Source: Arthrobacter sp. ISL-5
Lineage (GTDB): Bacteria > Actinomycetota > Actinomycetes > Actinomycetales > Micrococcaceae
NCBI RefSeq assembly: GCF_018613835.1
Contig: NZ_JAGGPM010000007.1
Span: 1-64,000 of the forward strand
Direction: 5' to 3'
Length of the DNA: 64,000 nt
In this document: piece by piece, positions 26,184 through 35,051 of the stretch
Position numbering within the stretch: the first letter of the stretch is position 1
Layout: every line of letters begins with the position of its first letter
Made by a program: the position numbers and the translations under genes
The notes under the pieces: model-generated
Database searches by the model: none
The model's input: only the letters and a program-made list of their open reading frames with translations
What the model was told of the DNA's origin: nothing

Positions 26184-27675
26184 CGCGGACCACCTTTTCG
26201 TTGAGGGCGTGCAGGAACTCGGCGGACCAGTAGTCGACGTCGTGGTCCAGGATCTGCTTGCGCATGGAGCGCATGCGGCGTGCCGACTCCTTGGCGGACA
26301 TTCTGACGGCCCGCATGACAGTGTCCTTGAGGCCGTCGATGTCGTGCGGATTCATCAGCAGCGCCTGCTTGAGCTGATCCGCCGCACCGGCGAATTCGCT
26401 GAGGACCAGGGCGCCGTCGTTGTTGGTCCTGGCGGTGACGTATTCCTTTGCCACGAGGTTCATCCCGTCGCGGAGGGCGGTGACCAGCATGACGTCCGCG
26501 GCCAGGTACAGCGCCACCATTTCTTCGATGGGGTAGCTGTGGTGAAGGTAGCGGACCGCGGTGTTCTGAATGGTGTCGTACGTGCCGTTGATGTGGCCTA
26601 CCGTGCCTTCCACTTCCTCGCGCAGCAGGCGGTACTGTTCGACGCGCTCGCGGCTGGGGCTGGCGACCTGGATCAGGGTGGCGTCGCCGACCTTGAGTTT
26701 GCCCTCGTTGAGGAGCTCTTCGTAGGCCTTGAGGCGGTGGCGGATTCCCTTGGTGTAGTCGAGCCGGTCCACGCCCAGCAGGATGGTCTTGGGATTGCCG
26801 AGGTCCTGCCGGATCTGGCGTGCCCGTTCAATGATCTCCGGTTTCCGGGCCAGTTCGCTGATCTGCTGGACGTCGATGGAGATGGGGAAGGCCTGGGCGC
26901 GGGCGATATGCGTGATGTCGCCGTTGGCGCCCTTGACGTGGACCTGCTGCTGCTTGACGCTGGCGCCGAGGAAACGCCTGGCCGAGCGCATGAAGTTGCC
27001 GGCGTCGCTGCTGCGCTGGAATCCCACCAGGTCTGCACCCAGCAGTCCGTCGATGATGGCGTGGCGCCACGGGAGCTGGGCGAAGATCTCCGGCGGGGGG
27101 AAGGGGATGTGGTTGAAGAAACCGATCCGCAGGTCCGGACGCGCTTCCCGCAGCATCCGGGGCACCAGCTGGAGCTGGTAGTCCTGGACCCAGACCGTGG
27201 CGCCGTGGTCGGCGTGGCGGACGACGGCGTCGGCGAACCTCCTGTTGACACTGCGGTAGGCCTCCCACCAGGTCCGGTGAAACTCCGGCGGCGCAATGAC
27301 GTCGTGGTACAGCGGCCACAGGGTGGCGTTGGAGAATCCTTCGTAATACAGCTCAACGTCATCCGTGCTGAGCTGCACGGGGACAAGGTCCATGCTGCCG
27401 TGGCTGAACGGCTCGACCGTCTCGTCCGGAGCGCCGTGCCAGCCGACCCAGGCGCCGTCGGTCTTGGTCATCATCGGCGCAAGGGCGGTCACCAGGCCGC
27501 CGGGTGACCGGCGCCAGCCGGACCCGTCGTCGCCCGGTTCGCCCGCTGCGCAGCGGTCCACGGGCAGGCGGTTGGACACCACCATGAAATCGTATTTCGC
27601 AGCGTCGGAGTGTTCGCCCGACGCCGCCCCGTTTTCCGTCATAGTGTCGGAATAATCGTGGTCAGGTCGTTGCAT
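26173..27675 (-). CDS. otsA: Trehalose-6-phosphate synthase
   Basis: The 500-residue GT20 glycosyltransferase joins UDP-glucose (or another NDP-glucose) and glucose 6-phosphate. Motifs include [53 protein letters not shown] and [18 protein letters not shown]. The C-terminal [11 protein letters not shown] and [11 protein letters not shown] fit the family. The ATG at 27675 has AGGGGG seven bases upstream; the frame extends to 27846 but without homology. It leads the otsA-otsB operon. Confidence 0.94.
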   Translation of the reverse strand: MQRPDHDYSDTMTENGAASGEHSDAAKYDFMVVSNRLPVDRCAAGEPGDDGSGWRRSPGGLVTALAPMMTKTDGAWVGWHGAPDETVEPFSHGSMDLVPVQLSTDDVELYYEGFSNATLWPLYHDVIAPPEFHRTWWEAYRSVNRRFADAVVRHADHGATVWVQDYQLQLVPRMLREARPDLRIGFFNHIPFPPPEIFAQLPWRHAIIDGLLGADLVGFQRSSDAGNFMRSARRFLGASVKQQQVHVKGANGDITHIARAQAFPISIDVQQISELARKPEIIERARQIRQDLGNPKTILLGVDRLDYTKGIRHRLKAYEELLNEGKLKVGDATLIQVASPSRERVEQYRLLREEVEGTVGHINGTYDTIQNTAVRYLHHSYPIEEMVALYLAADVMLVTALRDGMNLVAKEYVTARTNNDGALVLSEFAGAADQLKQALLMNPHDIDGLKDTVMRAVRMSAKESARRMRSMRKQILDHDVDYWSAEFLHALNEKVVRDDS

Positions 27676-27855
27676 TGCGGCCCCCTGGGGTTGCTTGTGA
27701 CTCTCAATCAACCCTAACGGGCTGGAATCTTCCGTGCTATTCGTCCGTTGGGCACGCTGAAGGAATACTTGAAAGCGCAAGCTCTGGGGCTTCCCCCTAA
27801 AATGGGAGAGTTGCCCCTGGGTGGTCCGCACCTGTCCGATCGACACGAGGAACTA

Positions 27856-28746
27856 ATGAGCCCCGCAAACGAACCCCGCAAGTCCAAAGCAGAACGCACG
27901 GCAGAGGCCCGCGAGAAAGCCCGCCAGATCCGCGAGGAGCAGCTGAAGAAGGACAAGCGGAACAAGCTGCTGATCGGCTGGGGCATCGTCGTTGCAGTGG
28001 TTGCCATCCTCGCCGTCGTGGCACTCGTGGTCAGCACCAGCCTCAAGAACAACGCTCCCGTGGCGGACCAGGGCCCGACTCCTGCCAGCGCCAACGTCCA
28101 TGGCGGCGTCACCCTGCTGAAGGGCTCAGAGGTAGCAAAGTCCGATCCCGCCACGGTGAACATCGCCGACCTTCCGGAGGCGCCTGCAACTCCTCCCGCC
28201 ACGGTGAAGGCTCCTGGCGCGGATGCCGAAGCCGGCAAACCGGTGAAGGTGGTGCTGTACGTCGACTTCATCTGTCCCGTGTGCAAGAACTTCGAAGCCC
28301 AGTACAACGAGACCCTGACGACGCTCCGCAACGAGGGCAAGATCACCGTGGAATACCGGCCCCTGGGCTTCCTGGACAGCCGCTCCACCACCAACTACTC
28401 CTCCCGTGCAGCCAACGCCGCGGCGTGTGTCGTGAATGAGTCCCCGGAGAAGTACGCGGATTTCGTGAACGCACTGTTTGACAAACAGCCGGCTGAAGGC
28501 GGCGCGGGCCTGTCCGACGACGAGCTGAAGAAGATGGCCACGGAAGTCGGCGCCAAGAGCATCGACACGTGCATCGACGAGAAGACCTACCGTCCGTGGG
28601 TAAAGTACGCCACGCAGGAAGCGTCCATCATTGGCGTGACCGGTACACCGACCGTCATGGTGGACGGCAAGCAGTGGGGCAAGGGCGACAGCGCGCAGAC
28701 CGAATTCCCGGCCTTCGTCGAGGCGGCAATCAAGGCCAAGGCCTAA
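27856..28746 (+). CDS. Membrane-anchored DsbA-like thioredoxin-fold protein
   Basis: The 296-residue protein starts with a charged cytoplasmic region (KSKAERTAEAREKARQIREE, probably coiled), then one membrane segment (LLIGWGIVVAVVAILAVVAL, about residues 37-57). An extracellular thioredoxin/DsbA-like domain follows with the redox motif FICPVCKNFE and the cis-proline loop TGTPTVMVDG. It probably forms or reshuffles disulfide bonds in exported proteins. The ATG at 27856 follows ACGAGG. It is divergent from otsA, and 27676-27855 holds both promoters. Confidence 0.87.
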   Translation: MSPANEPRKSKAERTAEAREKARQIREEQLKKDKRNKLLIGWGIVVAVVAILAVVALVVSTSLKNNAPVADQGPTPASANVHGGVTLLKGSEVAKSDPATVNIADLPEAPATPPATVKAPGADAEAGKPVKVVLYVDFICPVCKNFEAQYNETLTTLRNEGKITVEYRPLGFLDSRSTTNYSSRAANAAACVVNESPEKYADFVNALFDKQPAEGGAGLSDDELKKMATEVGAKSIDTCIDEKTYRPWVKYATQEASIIGVTGTPTVMVDGKQWGKGDSAQTEFPAFVEAAIKAKA

Positions 28747-28771
28747 CCGCCGGCGGCCTGCCGATTGGGCT

Positions 28772-28820
28772 GATGGCCCGGGTCCCGGATTCTTCCGGGA
28801 ACCGGGCCATCGCCGTTTTT
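28772..28820 (+). terminator. Rho-independent terminator after the DsbA-like gene
   Basis: A 17-bp stem with one mismatch (28772-28788 with 28795-28811, arm GATGGCCCGGGTCCCGG) has a 6-base loop and is followed shortly by TTTTT (28816-28820). It lies 26 bases after the stop codon. Confidence 0.85.
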
Positions 28821-28884
28821 ACCAGCAGGCCGTCCTTGGGCTAACCTTATCTAGCGCCTTCGCGGCGCCAGCCCTAACGGGCGC

Positions 28885-28961
28885 GCCTCCTTAGCTCAGT
28901 TGGCCAGAGCACCGCTCTTGTAAAGCGGGGGTCGTCGGTTCGAATCCGACAGGGGGCTCCA
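28885..28961 (+). tRNA. tRNA-Thr (anticodon TGT)
   Basis: A full cloverleaf is visible. The acceptor is GCCTCCT paired with AGGGGGC, the D-arm contains TAGCTCAGTTGG, and the anticodon stem CCGCT/AGCGG holds loop CTTGTAA. The T-arm is GTCGG-TTCGAAT-CCGAC. The discriminator T and an encoded CCA end it at 28961. The anticodon TGT reads ACA and other threonine codons by wobble. Confidence 0.95.
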
Positions 28962-28986
28962 CAGCGGCCGGGACCTGCCTGCAGCG

Positions 28987-29334
28987 CTAGTCCGCGTCAA
29001 TCTCCTCCAGCAAATCCTTGGCCGCCTTGCGGATGTCCTCGTGATCGTGCTGCGCTGCCCGGCTCTCCAAGGAAATGACGGCGCAGCGGTGCACTTTCTT
29101 GAAGTCGCCGAACGGGAAGCTCACGCTTCCCTTGGTGCCGTCTGACTGCTCGCGGTCGATCCCGAGGTGCCACTTCGAAAACTCGGCAAACCCGTGCTTG
29201 TCGATGAACGAGTTTTCGTCCTCCGTCGAGGGGGCGTGCTCGCTCCAGTCATCACGGACATCCCGCTCGACCTTCCCTTTCTTGACGAGGTCGCGCGCGT
29301 GTTCCAATGCCTTGCGGTTCAGCTTCGTGGCCAT
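28987..29334 (-). CDS. Conserved small hypothetical protein
   Basis: The 115-residue charged protein starts at ATG 29334 four bases after a GGAGG. The text includes KALEHARDLVKKGKVERDVRDDW, FIDKHGFAEFSKWHLGID, FPFGDFKKVHRCAVIS and a C-terminal helix. No membrane segment or cysteine is seen, so it is cytoplasmic. It looks like a widely kept actinobacterial protein, but I cannot name a domain with confidence. It is convergent with the tRNA. Confidence 0.75.
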   Translation of the reverse strand: MATKLNRKALEHARDLVKKGKVERDVRDDWSEHAPSTEDENSFIDKHGFAEFSKWHLGIDREQSDGTKGSVSFPFGDFKKVHRCAVISLESRAAQHDHEDIRKAAKDLLEEIDAD

Positions 29335-29511
29335 CAGGTGCCTCCGCACTGTTTGAAGTGGTGGTTGATCCGGTTCGGTGGACGGTTCCATGTACGTGAC
29401 CGGCAGATTCTAGGCTAGAACCGGCGACGGCGGCCCGCCAGCCCGGCCGGTTTTACCGGGCGGAGACGCCGCCGAAACGTGGCCACAACACGGGGCGCCT
29501 ACCTTTGCTCC

Positions 29512-29736
29512 ATGACCACGACATTGACCCCGGCCAAAGCACTGCTGGCGAGGCTGCGCGGCAGCGTCGCAGACGCCTTGTTCCTCGCCCGTCTTCCGGC
29601 CACCGAGGAACAGGCCACAGACGCCCTTTCGGAGGTCACACGCTGGGCCTGGCTGCCTGCCCTGAGCGGGATTGCAGTCGCGGGAGACCACGCGCGAAAG
29701 GCTCACGACACCGCCGCCGGCGGGGGAGCGGAATAG
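29512..29736 (+). CDS. Possible small protein, unknown
   Basis: A 74-residue open frame starts at ATG 29512 (TTTLTPAKALLARLRGS). No ribosome binding site is clear. Composition is plausible for a helical alanine-rich protein, but frames in other phases are also open, so this is a weak call. It lies between the divergent 28987 gene and DUF4193. Confidence 0.35.
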   Translation: MTTTLTPAKALLARLRGSVADALFLARLPATEEQATDALSEVTRWAWLPALSGIAVAGDHARKAHDTAAGGGAE

Positions 29737-29858
29737 CCCGGACACGCCGGCAAATGTCTCGTTGCACACACTATTCCTCAACCTGCTGCTTAATGACCTA
29801 AACTGCTTCACTGAGGTGCCTGAAATGGCGCTGCGCAGCAACGAAAGTGAACCACGCT

Positions 29859-30161
29859 ATGGCTACCGATTACGACGCCCCACGCAAGACAGAAGAAGAG
29901 TCTCCTTCCGAATCCCTGGAGGCCCTCCAGGCGTCCCGTGGCGGCGGCGCACAGACCGCAGTTATCGACGTCGACGAGAACGACACCGCCGAGGGCATCG
30001 ACCTTCCGGGCGCTGATCTTTCCGGCGAGGAACTGACGGTCATTGTTGTTCCCGAGCAGTCCGATGAATTCACCTGCTCCTCCTGCTTCCTGGTCCGTCA
30101 CCGGTCCCAGGTGGCACTCGAAAAGAACGGCATGAAGTACTGCCGCGACTGCGAAGGCTAA
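29859..30161 (+). CDS. DUF4193 family protein
   Basis: The 100-residue protein matches the actinobacterial DUF4193 family. An acidic, disordered N-terminal half (DYDAPRKTEEESPSESLEAL) is followed by a zinc-ribbon-like C-terminus with CSSCFLVRHRSQ and YCRDCEG, four cysteines in two CxxC pairs. The function is unknown; metal binding is inferred from the cysteines. An in-frame ATG at 29847 is an alternative start. A terminator follows 43 bases after the stop. Confidence 0.9.
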   Translation: MATDYDAPRKTEEESPSESLEALQASRGGGAQTAVIDVDENDTAEGIDLPGADLSGEELTVIVVPEQSDEFTCSSCFLVRHRSQVALEKNGMKYCRDCEG

Positions 30162-30203
30162 TACTGCCACCAGGCGCGCACCCTTCTTTTACAGCAAGCT
30201 ACC

Positions 30204-30251
30204 GCGAGACGCCGGCGGTCCTATCAGGGATAGCTGGCGCCTCGCTTTTTT
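30204..30251 (+). terminator. Rho-independent terminator after DUF4193
   Basis: GCGAGACGCCGGC (30204-30216) pairs, with G-U steps, with GCTGGCGCCTCGC ending at 30245, followed by a run of six T. The loop side also contains complementary GGTCCTATC and GGGATAG parts, extending the stem. Confidence 0.75.
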
Positions 30252-30293
30252 GTGCCCTTTTTAGGTACCCAGAAGGCTGTTGCGTCTCCGGCC

Positions 30294-30323
30294 GGATAAC
30301 GGCCGTTATGAGGGATAACGGCC
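30294..30323. promoter_or_regulatory. Palindrome ATAACGGCCGTTAT with a direct repeat
   Basis: In the 250 bases before the secreted-protein gene lies a perfect 14-base palindrome, ATAACGGCCGTTAT (30296-30309). GGATAACGGCC is repeated at 30294-30304 and 30313-30323. A dimeric regulator site is likely. The rest of the stretch to 30501 shows no other gene. Confidence 0.5.
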
Positions 30324-30501
30324 AAATGGAGGAATGGCCACAAACGACTCTCGATGCCCCCAAAGAGAGCCCGGGAATCACGGTCCTGTGATCGGCTTAG
30401 GGCGAGATTAACGGTTGCGCCCCGAACCGGATACATCCCTCGTTTCGGGGGTTCTGCGCTCCTACGCTTGAGCTATCCAATCACTCGAGGGGGTGGCCAA
30501 A

Positions 30502-31050
30502 ATGAAAAAGATTCATGCTTGGCTGACAGCTATCCTTATGGCTGTCGGACTAGGCCTTCTGGCTCCGGGGTCCGCCTCCGCAGCCTCTTACTGTGGACTC
30601 GTCTGGGGCTCGTTGGCGGAGTCCAACCAGACCATGAGCACCGCATCCGTATCCAATGTACGGACGGGGCAGCACTACTGCTTCGACCGGCTGGTAATCG
30701 ATCTCAAGGGAAAAGCCCAGGGCTACAACGTCCGCTACGTCTCCAAGGTGGTCCAGGACGGCTCCGGCCTGCCCATCAAAATGAGGGGCGGCGCGTTCCT
30801 GCAGGTCACCGCCAACTCACCGGCGTATGACAATGCCACCGGCAAGGCCACCTTCATTCCGGCCAACCGGTCCGAGGTGACCAACGTTTCCGGTTACCAG
30901 ACCTTCCGGCAGGTTGCCTGGGCAGGGAGCTTTGAGGGCTACACCAGCCTGGGGCTCGGTGTCCGCGCGCGGCTTCCGTTCCAGGTATTCACCCTGGACG
31001 GACCGGGCTCAGGCTCCCGTCTGGTCATCGACGTTGCCCACCACTGGTGA
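30502..31050 (+). CDS. Secreted AMIN-like domain protein
   Basis: The 182-residue protein begins with a Sec signal peptide (KKIHAWLTAILMAVG with cleavage near SASA-ASYC, about residue 27-30). The mature part resembles the AMIN-like domain family: GQHYCFDRLVIDLKG, the repeated beta-strand text GYNVRYVSKV, and a closing SRLVIDVAHHW. Two cysteines (YCGL, YCFD) may form a disulfide outside the cell. ATG 30502 is preferred, since it leaves nine bases after GAGGGGG; GTG 30493 overlaps that site. The role is unknown; AMIN domains elsewhere target proteins to the cell wall. Confidence 0.75.
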   Translation: MKKIHAWLTAILMAVGLGLLAPGSASAASYCGLVWGSLAESNQTMSTASVSNVRTGQHYCFDRLVIDLKGKAQGYNVRYVSKVVQDGSGLPIKMRGGAFLQVTANSPAYDNATGKATFIPANRSEVTNVSGYQTFRQVAWAGSFEGYTSLGLGVRARLPFQVFTLDGPGSGSRLVIDVAHHW

Positions 31051-31098
31051 CATGCCGGCATCGCGAGACAAAGGCGTCCCTGGACCGGCGCACTGATT

Positions 31099-31152
31099 AG
31101 CACAGCGAATGCCCCGCCCCCGGCAGACCGGGAAGCGGGGCATCGCTGTGCT
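31099..31152. terminator. Bidirectional terminator between convergent genes
   Basis: Arms 31099-31117 (AGCACAGCGAATGCCCCGC) and 31135-31152 (GCGGGGCATCGCTGTGCT) pair almost perfectly with one bulged A. The hairpin sits between the plus-strand secreted-protein gene and the minus-strand permease gene. Confidence 0.8.
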
Positions 31153-31185
31153 GGTTTCTGAACCGCTGCCTTGCTGGACCGGCTG

Positions 31186-32727
31186 CTATTCCGGAACCAC
31201 CAGCGCCGGAGTGTCCTTGCGGATGGTGTCCCCGCGGAAGAAGCCGGGCCGCAGCCGTGCCATGACCAGCATGAAGACGATTCCCAGGGCGAGGATGCCG
31301 ATGCCGAGCACGAACACGAGGCCCACGCCGAAGATCTCCGAACCGCTGCCGAACTCCGGGGCCCAGCTGTCCACGGCGGTCTGCAGGAAGACGACGAACA
31401 GGCCGACGCCGCCGAGCAACGGGCACAGCAGGCGCAGCGTGAAATTGCGGGCGTTGCTGAAGACGCTGTTGCGGAAGTACCAGGCGCAGGCGAACGCCGT
31501 CAGCCCGTAGTAGAAGCAGATCATCAGGCCGAGGGCGAGGATGGTGTCATTGAGGACGTTTTCGCTGACCACGTGCATGACCGCGTAGAACCCCGCTGAG
31601 AGGACGCCCGCTACGATGGTGGCGAAGCCCGGCGTCGCAAACTTCTTGCTCATGTGGCTGAAGGGCTTCGGCAGGGCACCGTAGTGCGCCATGGCCAGAA
31701 GGCTGCGGGACGGCGAGGTGAACGTGGACTGCAGCGACGCTGCCGAGCTGGACAGGACGGCCAGGGACATCAGGATGGCAAACGGGCCCATGATAGGGGA
31801 GGCCAGCGCGGTGAAGATGTTCGCATGGTTCTCCTCGTTGTTCAGCCCGACGCCCTCGGTGCCCACGCCGGCGAACATCATGGTGGCGATGGTCACCAGC
31901 AGATAAATGCCGAGGACGACGACGGCGGTCAGCGTCCCTGCCAGCCCTGCGGTTTTCTTGCCGTTGGCGGTTTCCTCGTTGACGGTCAGGCACACGTCCC
32001 AGCCCCAGTAGACGAAGATGGACAGCGAGATCCCGGCCGCGATCTGGCCGAAGGTCTCGATCTTGGTGACGTTGAACCACTCCCAGCTGAACGGGATGGC
32101 GGTCTCTGACGTGGACCAGTTGGCGAAGGCCAGGCCAACGAAGAGGCCCAGGACCAGCAGCTGGAAGCCCACCAGCCCGTACTGCACCAGTTTGGTGGTG
32201 TGCAGCCCCCGGTAGCTGACCCACACGGCCAGGGCGACGAAGACGAAGCACGTGAGAACATTCAGCGGCTTGTTCGCCGCTAGGTCCGCCAGCTCGGGGG
32301 ACCCGGTCAGCTGCGCGAGGAAAAGGTAGAAGAAGTCCACGGCCACGCCGGCGAGGTTGGACAGCACAATGATGTTGGCCGCCAGGAGCCCCCAGCCGCC
32401 CATCCAACCGACCCACGGACCGAAGGCCTTGGTGACCCAGGTGAACGTGGTGCCGCTGTCCGGGGAGTCCGCGTTCAGCTCGCGGTAGGCCAGGGATACC
32501 AGGATCATGGGGATGAAGCCGATGAGGAAAATGACCGGCAGCTGAAGCCCGGCCTCGTTGACGGTGGGGCCTAGGGCGCTGGTCAGCGTGTAGGCCGGCG
32601 CGATGGTCGAAATGCCCAGGACGACGACGGCGAGGAGGCCCAGCTGCCCGCCCTTCAGTCCCTTTCCGGTAATGCCGTGCGAGGTGCTGGCGCCGGCCGG
32701 TGCGGCGGCGCGGGTGGTTTGGCTCAT
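31186..32727 (-). CDS. APC-superfamily amino acid/polyamine permease
   Basis: The 513-residue protein has about twelve membrane segments and the APC pattern GLLAVVVLGISTIAPAYTLTS and SPDSGTTFTWVTKAFGPWVGW near the N-terminus. The ATG at 32727 (MSQTTRAAA) follows AAAGGG. It is the third gene after agmatine deiminase and carbamoylputrescine amidase, 29 bases downstream of the former. It therefore likely imports agmatine or exchanges it for putrescine; the substrate is inferred from context only. Confidence 0.85.
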   Translation of the reverse strand: MSQTTRAAAPAGASTSHGITGKGLKGGQLGLLAVVVLGISTIAPAYTLTSALGPTVNEAGLQLPVIFLIGFIPMILVSLAYRELNADSPDSGTTFTWVTKAFGPWVGWMGGWGLLAANIIVLSNLAGVAVDFFYLFLAQLTGSPELADLAANKPLNVLTCFVFVALAVWVSYRGLHTTKLVQYGLVGFQLLVLGLFVGLAFANWSTSETAIPFSWEWFNVTKIETFGQIAAGISLSIFVYWGWDVCLTVNEETANGKKTAGLAGTLTAVVVLGIYLLVTIATMMFAGVGTEGVGLNNEENHANIFTALASPIMGPFAILMSLAVLSSSAASLQSTFTSPSRSLLAMAHYGALPKPFSHMSKKFATPGFATIVAGVLSAGFYAVMHVVSENVLNDTILALGLMICFYYGLTAFACAWYFRNSVFSNARNFTLRLLCPLLGGVGLFVVFLQTAVDSWAPEFGSGSEIFGVGLVFVLGIGILALGIVFMLVMARLRPGFFRGDTIRKDTPALVVPE

Positions 32728-32756
32728 GACTGACCCTTTCTGGGATACAGCTGGTT

Positions 32757-33782
32757 CTAGGAGGCAGCGGGCTGCTGCTGGGTGATGCAGTGGATGCCGC
32801 CGCCGCGGGCGAAGAGCTCGCGGGCGTCGATTCCCACGACGCGGCGTCCGGGATAGGCGTCCGCGAGGATGCGGAGGGCCTTCTCGTCGTTGGGGTCGGC
32901 GAAGGTGCAGGCGATGACCCCGCCGTTGACCGCCACATGGTTGATGTAGCTGTAGTCCACGAAGCCTTCCGGATCCGTGAGCGTTTCCGGGGCCGGAACT
33001 TCGATGATGTTCCACTCCCGCCCGGCGGCGTCCCTGGTGGAGGACAGGAAACTGATGATTTCGCGGCTGACCGCGAAGTCGGGATGGGCCGGATTCTGTT
33101 GCGAATGGACCAGCAGGGTGCCGGGCGACGGGATGGCGGCCACGATGTCCACGTGGCCTCGTGTGCCGAACCGCTCCGAATCACGCGTCAGGCCGCGGGG
33201 AACCCAGATCACGTGCGTGGCGCCGATGGTCCTGGCCAGCTCGGCTTCGATCTCGGCCTTGCCGAGGCCGGGGTTACGGCCCGGATCCAGCTGCACGGTT
33301 TCGGTGACCAGCACGGTTCCCTCGCCGTCCACCTGGATCCCGCCGCCTTCGTTGACCAGTCTGGATACGAGGTGGCGGGCGCCCGACCTGCCGGCCACTT
33401 CGGCGGCGATGAGGGCGTCCTTGTCCCACCGGGCCCAGTCCTGCGCGCCCCAGCCGTTGAAGACCCAGTCCACGGCGCCCAGCCGGCCGCTGCCGTCGAG
33501 CACAAAAGTGGGGCCGATGTCGCGCATCCAGGCGTCGTTCAGTTCGGCGGTGAGCACCTCAACGGCCGGATCCAGGTAGCGCGCGGCGGTCCCGACGTCG
33601 GCCGGGTCCACCACCACGGTGACCGGCTCAAATTCGACGGCGGCATTGGCGACGGTGGCCCAGACCGAACGCGCCGCGTGGGCCTCTTCCGCTGTGTCGC
33701 CCAGTGTGTAGCCGCCGGCGGGGAACGCCATCCAGAGCCGTTCCTGGCGTGCCGTCTCGGCGGGCATGCGCCAGTTGCTCAT
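32757..33782 (-). CDS. aguA: Agmatine deiminase
   Basis: The 341-residue enzyme of the guanidino-modifying (peptidyl-arginine deiminase) family converts agmatine to N-carbamoylputrescine and ammonia. Conserved stretches are RLWMAFP, NDAWMRDIGPTFV (substrate Asp), VNEGGGIQVDGEGTVLVTE, TRGHVDIVAAIPSPG (catalytic His) and FARGGGIHCITQQQP with the nucleophilic Cys near residue 332. Its ATG overlaps the stop of the amidase gene (ATGA), indicating coupled translation. Confidence 0.93.
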   Translation of the reverse strand: MSNWRMPAETARQERLWMAFPAGGYTLGDTAEEAHAARSVWATVANAAVEFEPVTVVVDPADVGTAARYLDPAVEVLTAELNDAWMRDIGPTFVLDGSGRLGAVDWVFNGWGAQDWARWDKDALIAAEVAGRSGARHLVSRLVNEGGGIQVDGEGTVLVTETVQLDPGRNPGLGKAEIEAELARTIGATHVIWVPRGLTRDSERFGTRGHVDIVAAIPSPGTLLVHSQQNPAHPDFAVSREIISFLSSTRDAAGREWNIIEVPAPETLTDPEGFVDYSYINHVAVNGGVIACTFADPNDEKALRILADAYPGRRVVGIDARELFARGGGIHCITQQQPAAS

Positions 33783-34843
33783 GCCGTCACCTCCGCAGGT
33801 TCGCTGCCGGTGATTGAGGTTAGCGAGCGGCTGGGGAGCGAAGTCCCGAACGGTGCATCGTGGCGGACCGGTTCAGTGAGCCGGGCGTAGGTGTCGGGAC
33901 GGCGGGTGGTCAGGAAGGGGAACAGCGTGAGCCAGTCACGCCGCTGGTCCAGGTCAAGGTCTGCGACGAGGACTGCCGATTCATCGCGCGGCGCCTGGGC
34001 CAAAATCCGGCCGTAGGGATCGGAGATGAAGGAGGACCCGTAGAAGTTCAGGCCACCCTCGTGGCCCCAGCGGTTGGGGACCACCATGAACAGCCCGTTT
34101 GCGATGCCGTTGCCCACGATGACCTGCTGCCACAGGGGCTGCGTATCGAAGTCCGGGAAGAGCGGCTCGGAACCGATCGCCGTCGGATACACGAGCAGTT
34201 CGGCGCCGCCCAGCGAGTACATCCTGGCCAGCTCCGGGAACCACTCGTCCCAGCAGGTGGGCATGCCGAGCCGCGCGCCGCCGAGTTCAACGGGGGAGTG
34301 GACCTCGTAGGCGTCCTCGGCGGCCGGGCCTTGCCGGAAGAACCGGTCCTCGTAGTAGCCGGCAGTCACGGGGATGTGGAGCTTGTGCGTCCGGGCCAGA
34401 AGCTCGCCGCCCGGGGAGACCAGAATGGATGTGTTCAGGCCAAGGCCGTCGTCCGTGCCGTCCGGGTTCCCGGCCCGCTGGTAGAGCGAAGCATGGACGC
34501 TGATGCCGTTCCGGCGGGCAGCCTCGGCGGCGAAACGGAAGGTGGGGCCGGTCAGCAAGTCTTCGGCATTGTCCGAGGGACGCGGCCGGGTTTGTCCGGA
34601 CCTGTTCAGGTCATTGTCCGGAACCTGGTCCGCCGGATAACGGGACAGGGTGAGCTCCGGCAGGAAGACCGCGGCGGCGCCGAGCCGGGCCGCACGGTCG
34701 ATGCCGTCGTTGAGTTCGGCGCGCAGGGCGTCGGCGTTGCTGTGCCAGCGGTGCTGCACAACGCCGACCCGCAGGGCCGGGCGCGTGGACGGCGTTGTCC
34801 GGGCGGGCGAGGCGGGCGAATCGAGGCAGGTGATTTCAATCAT
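33779..34843 (-). CDS. aguB: N-carbamoylputrescine amidase (nitrilase superfamily)
   Basis: The 354-residue carbon-nitrogen hydrolase would release ammonia and CO2 from N-carbamoylputrescine to give putrescine. The catalytic triad is visible: Glu in VFLPELTLSRYP, Lys in ARTHKLHIPV and Cys in LGMPTCWDEWFPE, plus GYYEDRFF. The start is ATG 34843 with GGAG nine bases upstream; the frame open to 34921 crosses the operator. It is the first gene of the agu operon. Confidence 0.9.
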   Translation of the reverse strand: MIEITCLDSPASPARTTPSTRPALRVGVVQHRWHSNADALRAELNDGIDRAARLGAAAVFLPELTLSRYPADQVPDNDLNRSGQTRPRPSDNAEDLLTGPTFRFAAEAARRNGISVHASLYQRAGNPDGTDDGLGLNTSILVSPGGELLARTHKLHIPVTAGYYEDRFFRQGPAAEDAYEVHSPVELGGARLGMPTCWDEWFPELARMYSLGGAELLVYPTAIGSEPLFPDFDTQPLWQQVIVGNGIANGLFMVVPNRWGHEGGLNFYGSSFISDPYGRILAQAPRDESAVLVADLDLDQRRDWLTLFPFLTTRRPDTYARLTEPVRHDAPFGTSLPSRSLTSITGSEPAEVTA

Positions 34844-34870
34844 GATGACTACTCCAGTGAGACGACCGTC

Positions 34871-34946
34871 ACTAAATGAATGACGTTCATTTAGTATGCA
34901 CGGCGAGGAGGCGCGTGGCAAGGATTATGTGAATACCGTTCATTTA
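34871..34946. promoter_or_regulatory. Two palindromic operators before the agu operon
   Basis: ACTAAATGAA (34871-34880) and TTCATTTAGT (34886-34895) form a perfect 10-bp inverted repeat with a 5-base spacer, 28 bases before aguB. A second, weaker copy, TGAATACCGTTCATTTA (34930-34946), keeps the same TGAA-N5-TTCATTTA core. The sizes fit a TetR-type dimer. No regulator gene of the operon is adjacent in the window. Confidence 0.7.
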
Positions 34947-35051
34947 TGTCCGGATACTAAGTAAGCTGATGGTGAAATTTGCAACGCGTCCTCCCCGCGC
35001 GTGGTGCCCCTGCGGTAGCGTCGAAACCACTGGACCAATCGAGGAGGATTC

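Noticed and set aside
29672..30016. Alternative frame upstream of and overlapping DUF4193
   Set aside because: It overlaps the well-supported DUF4193 gene and has composition of an out-of-frame reading.
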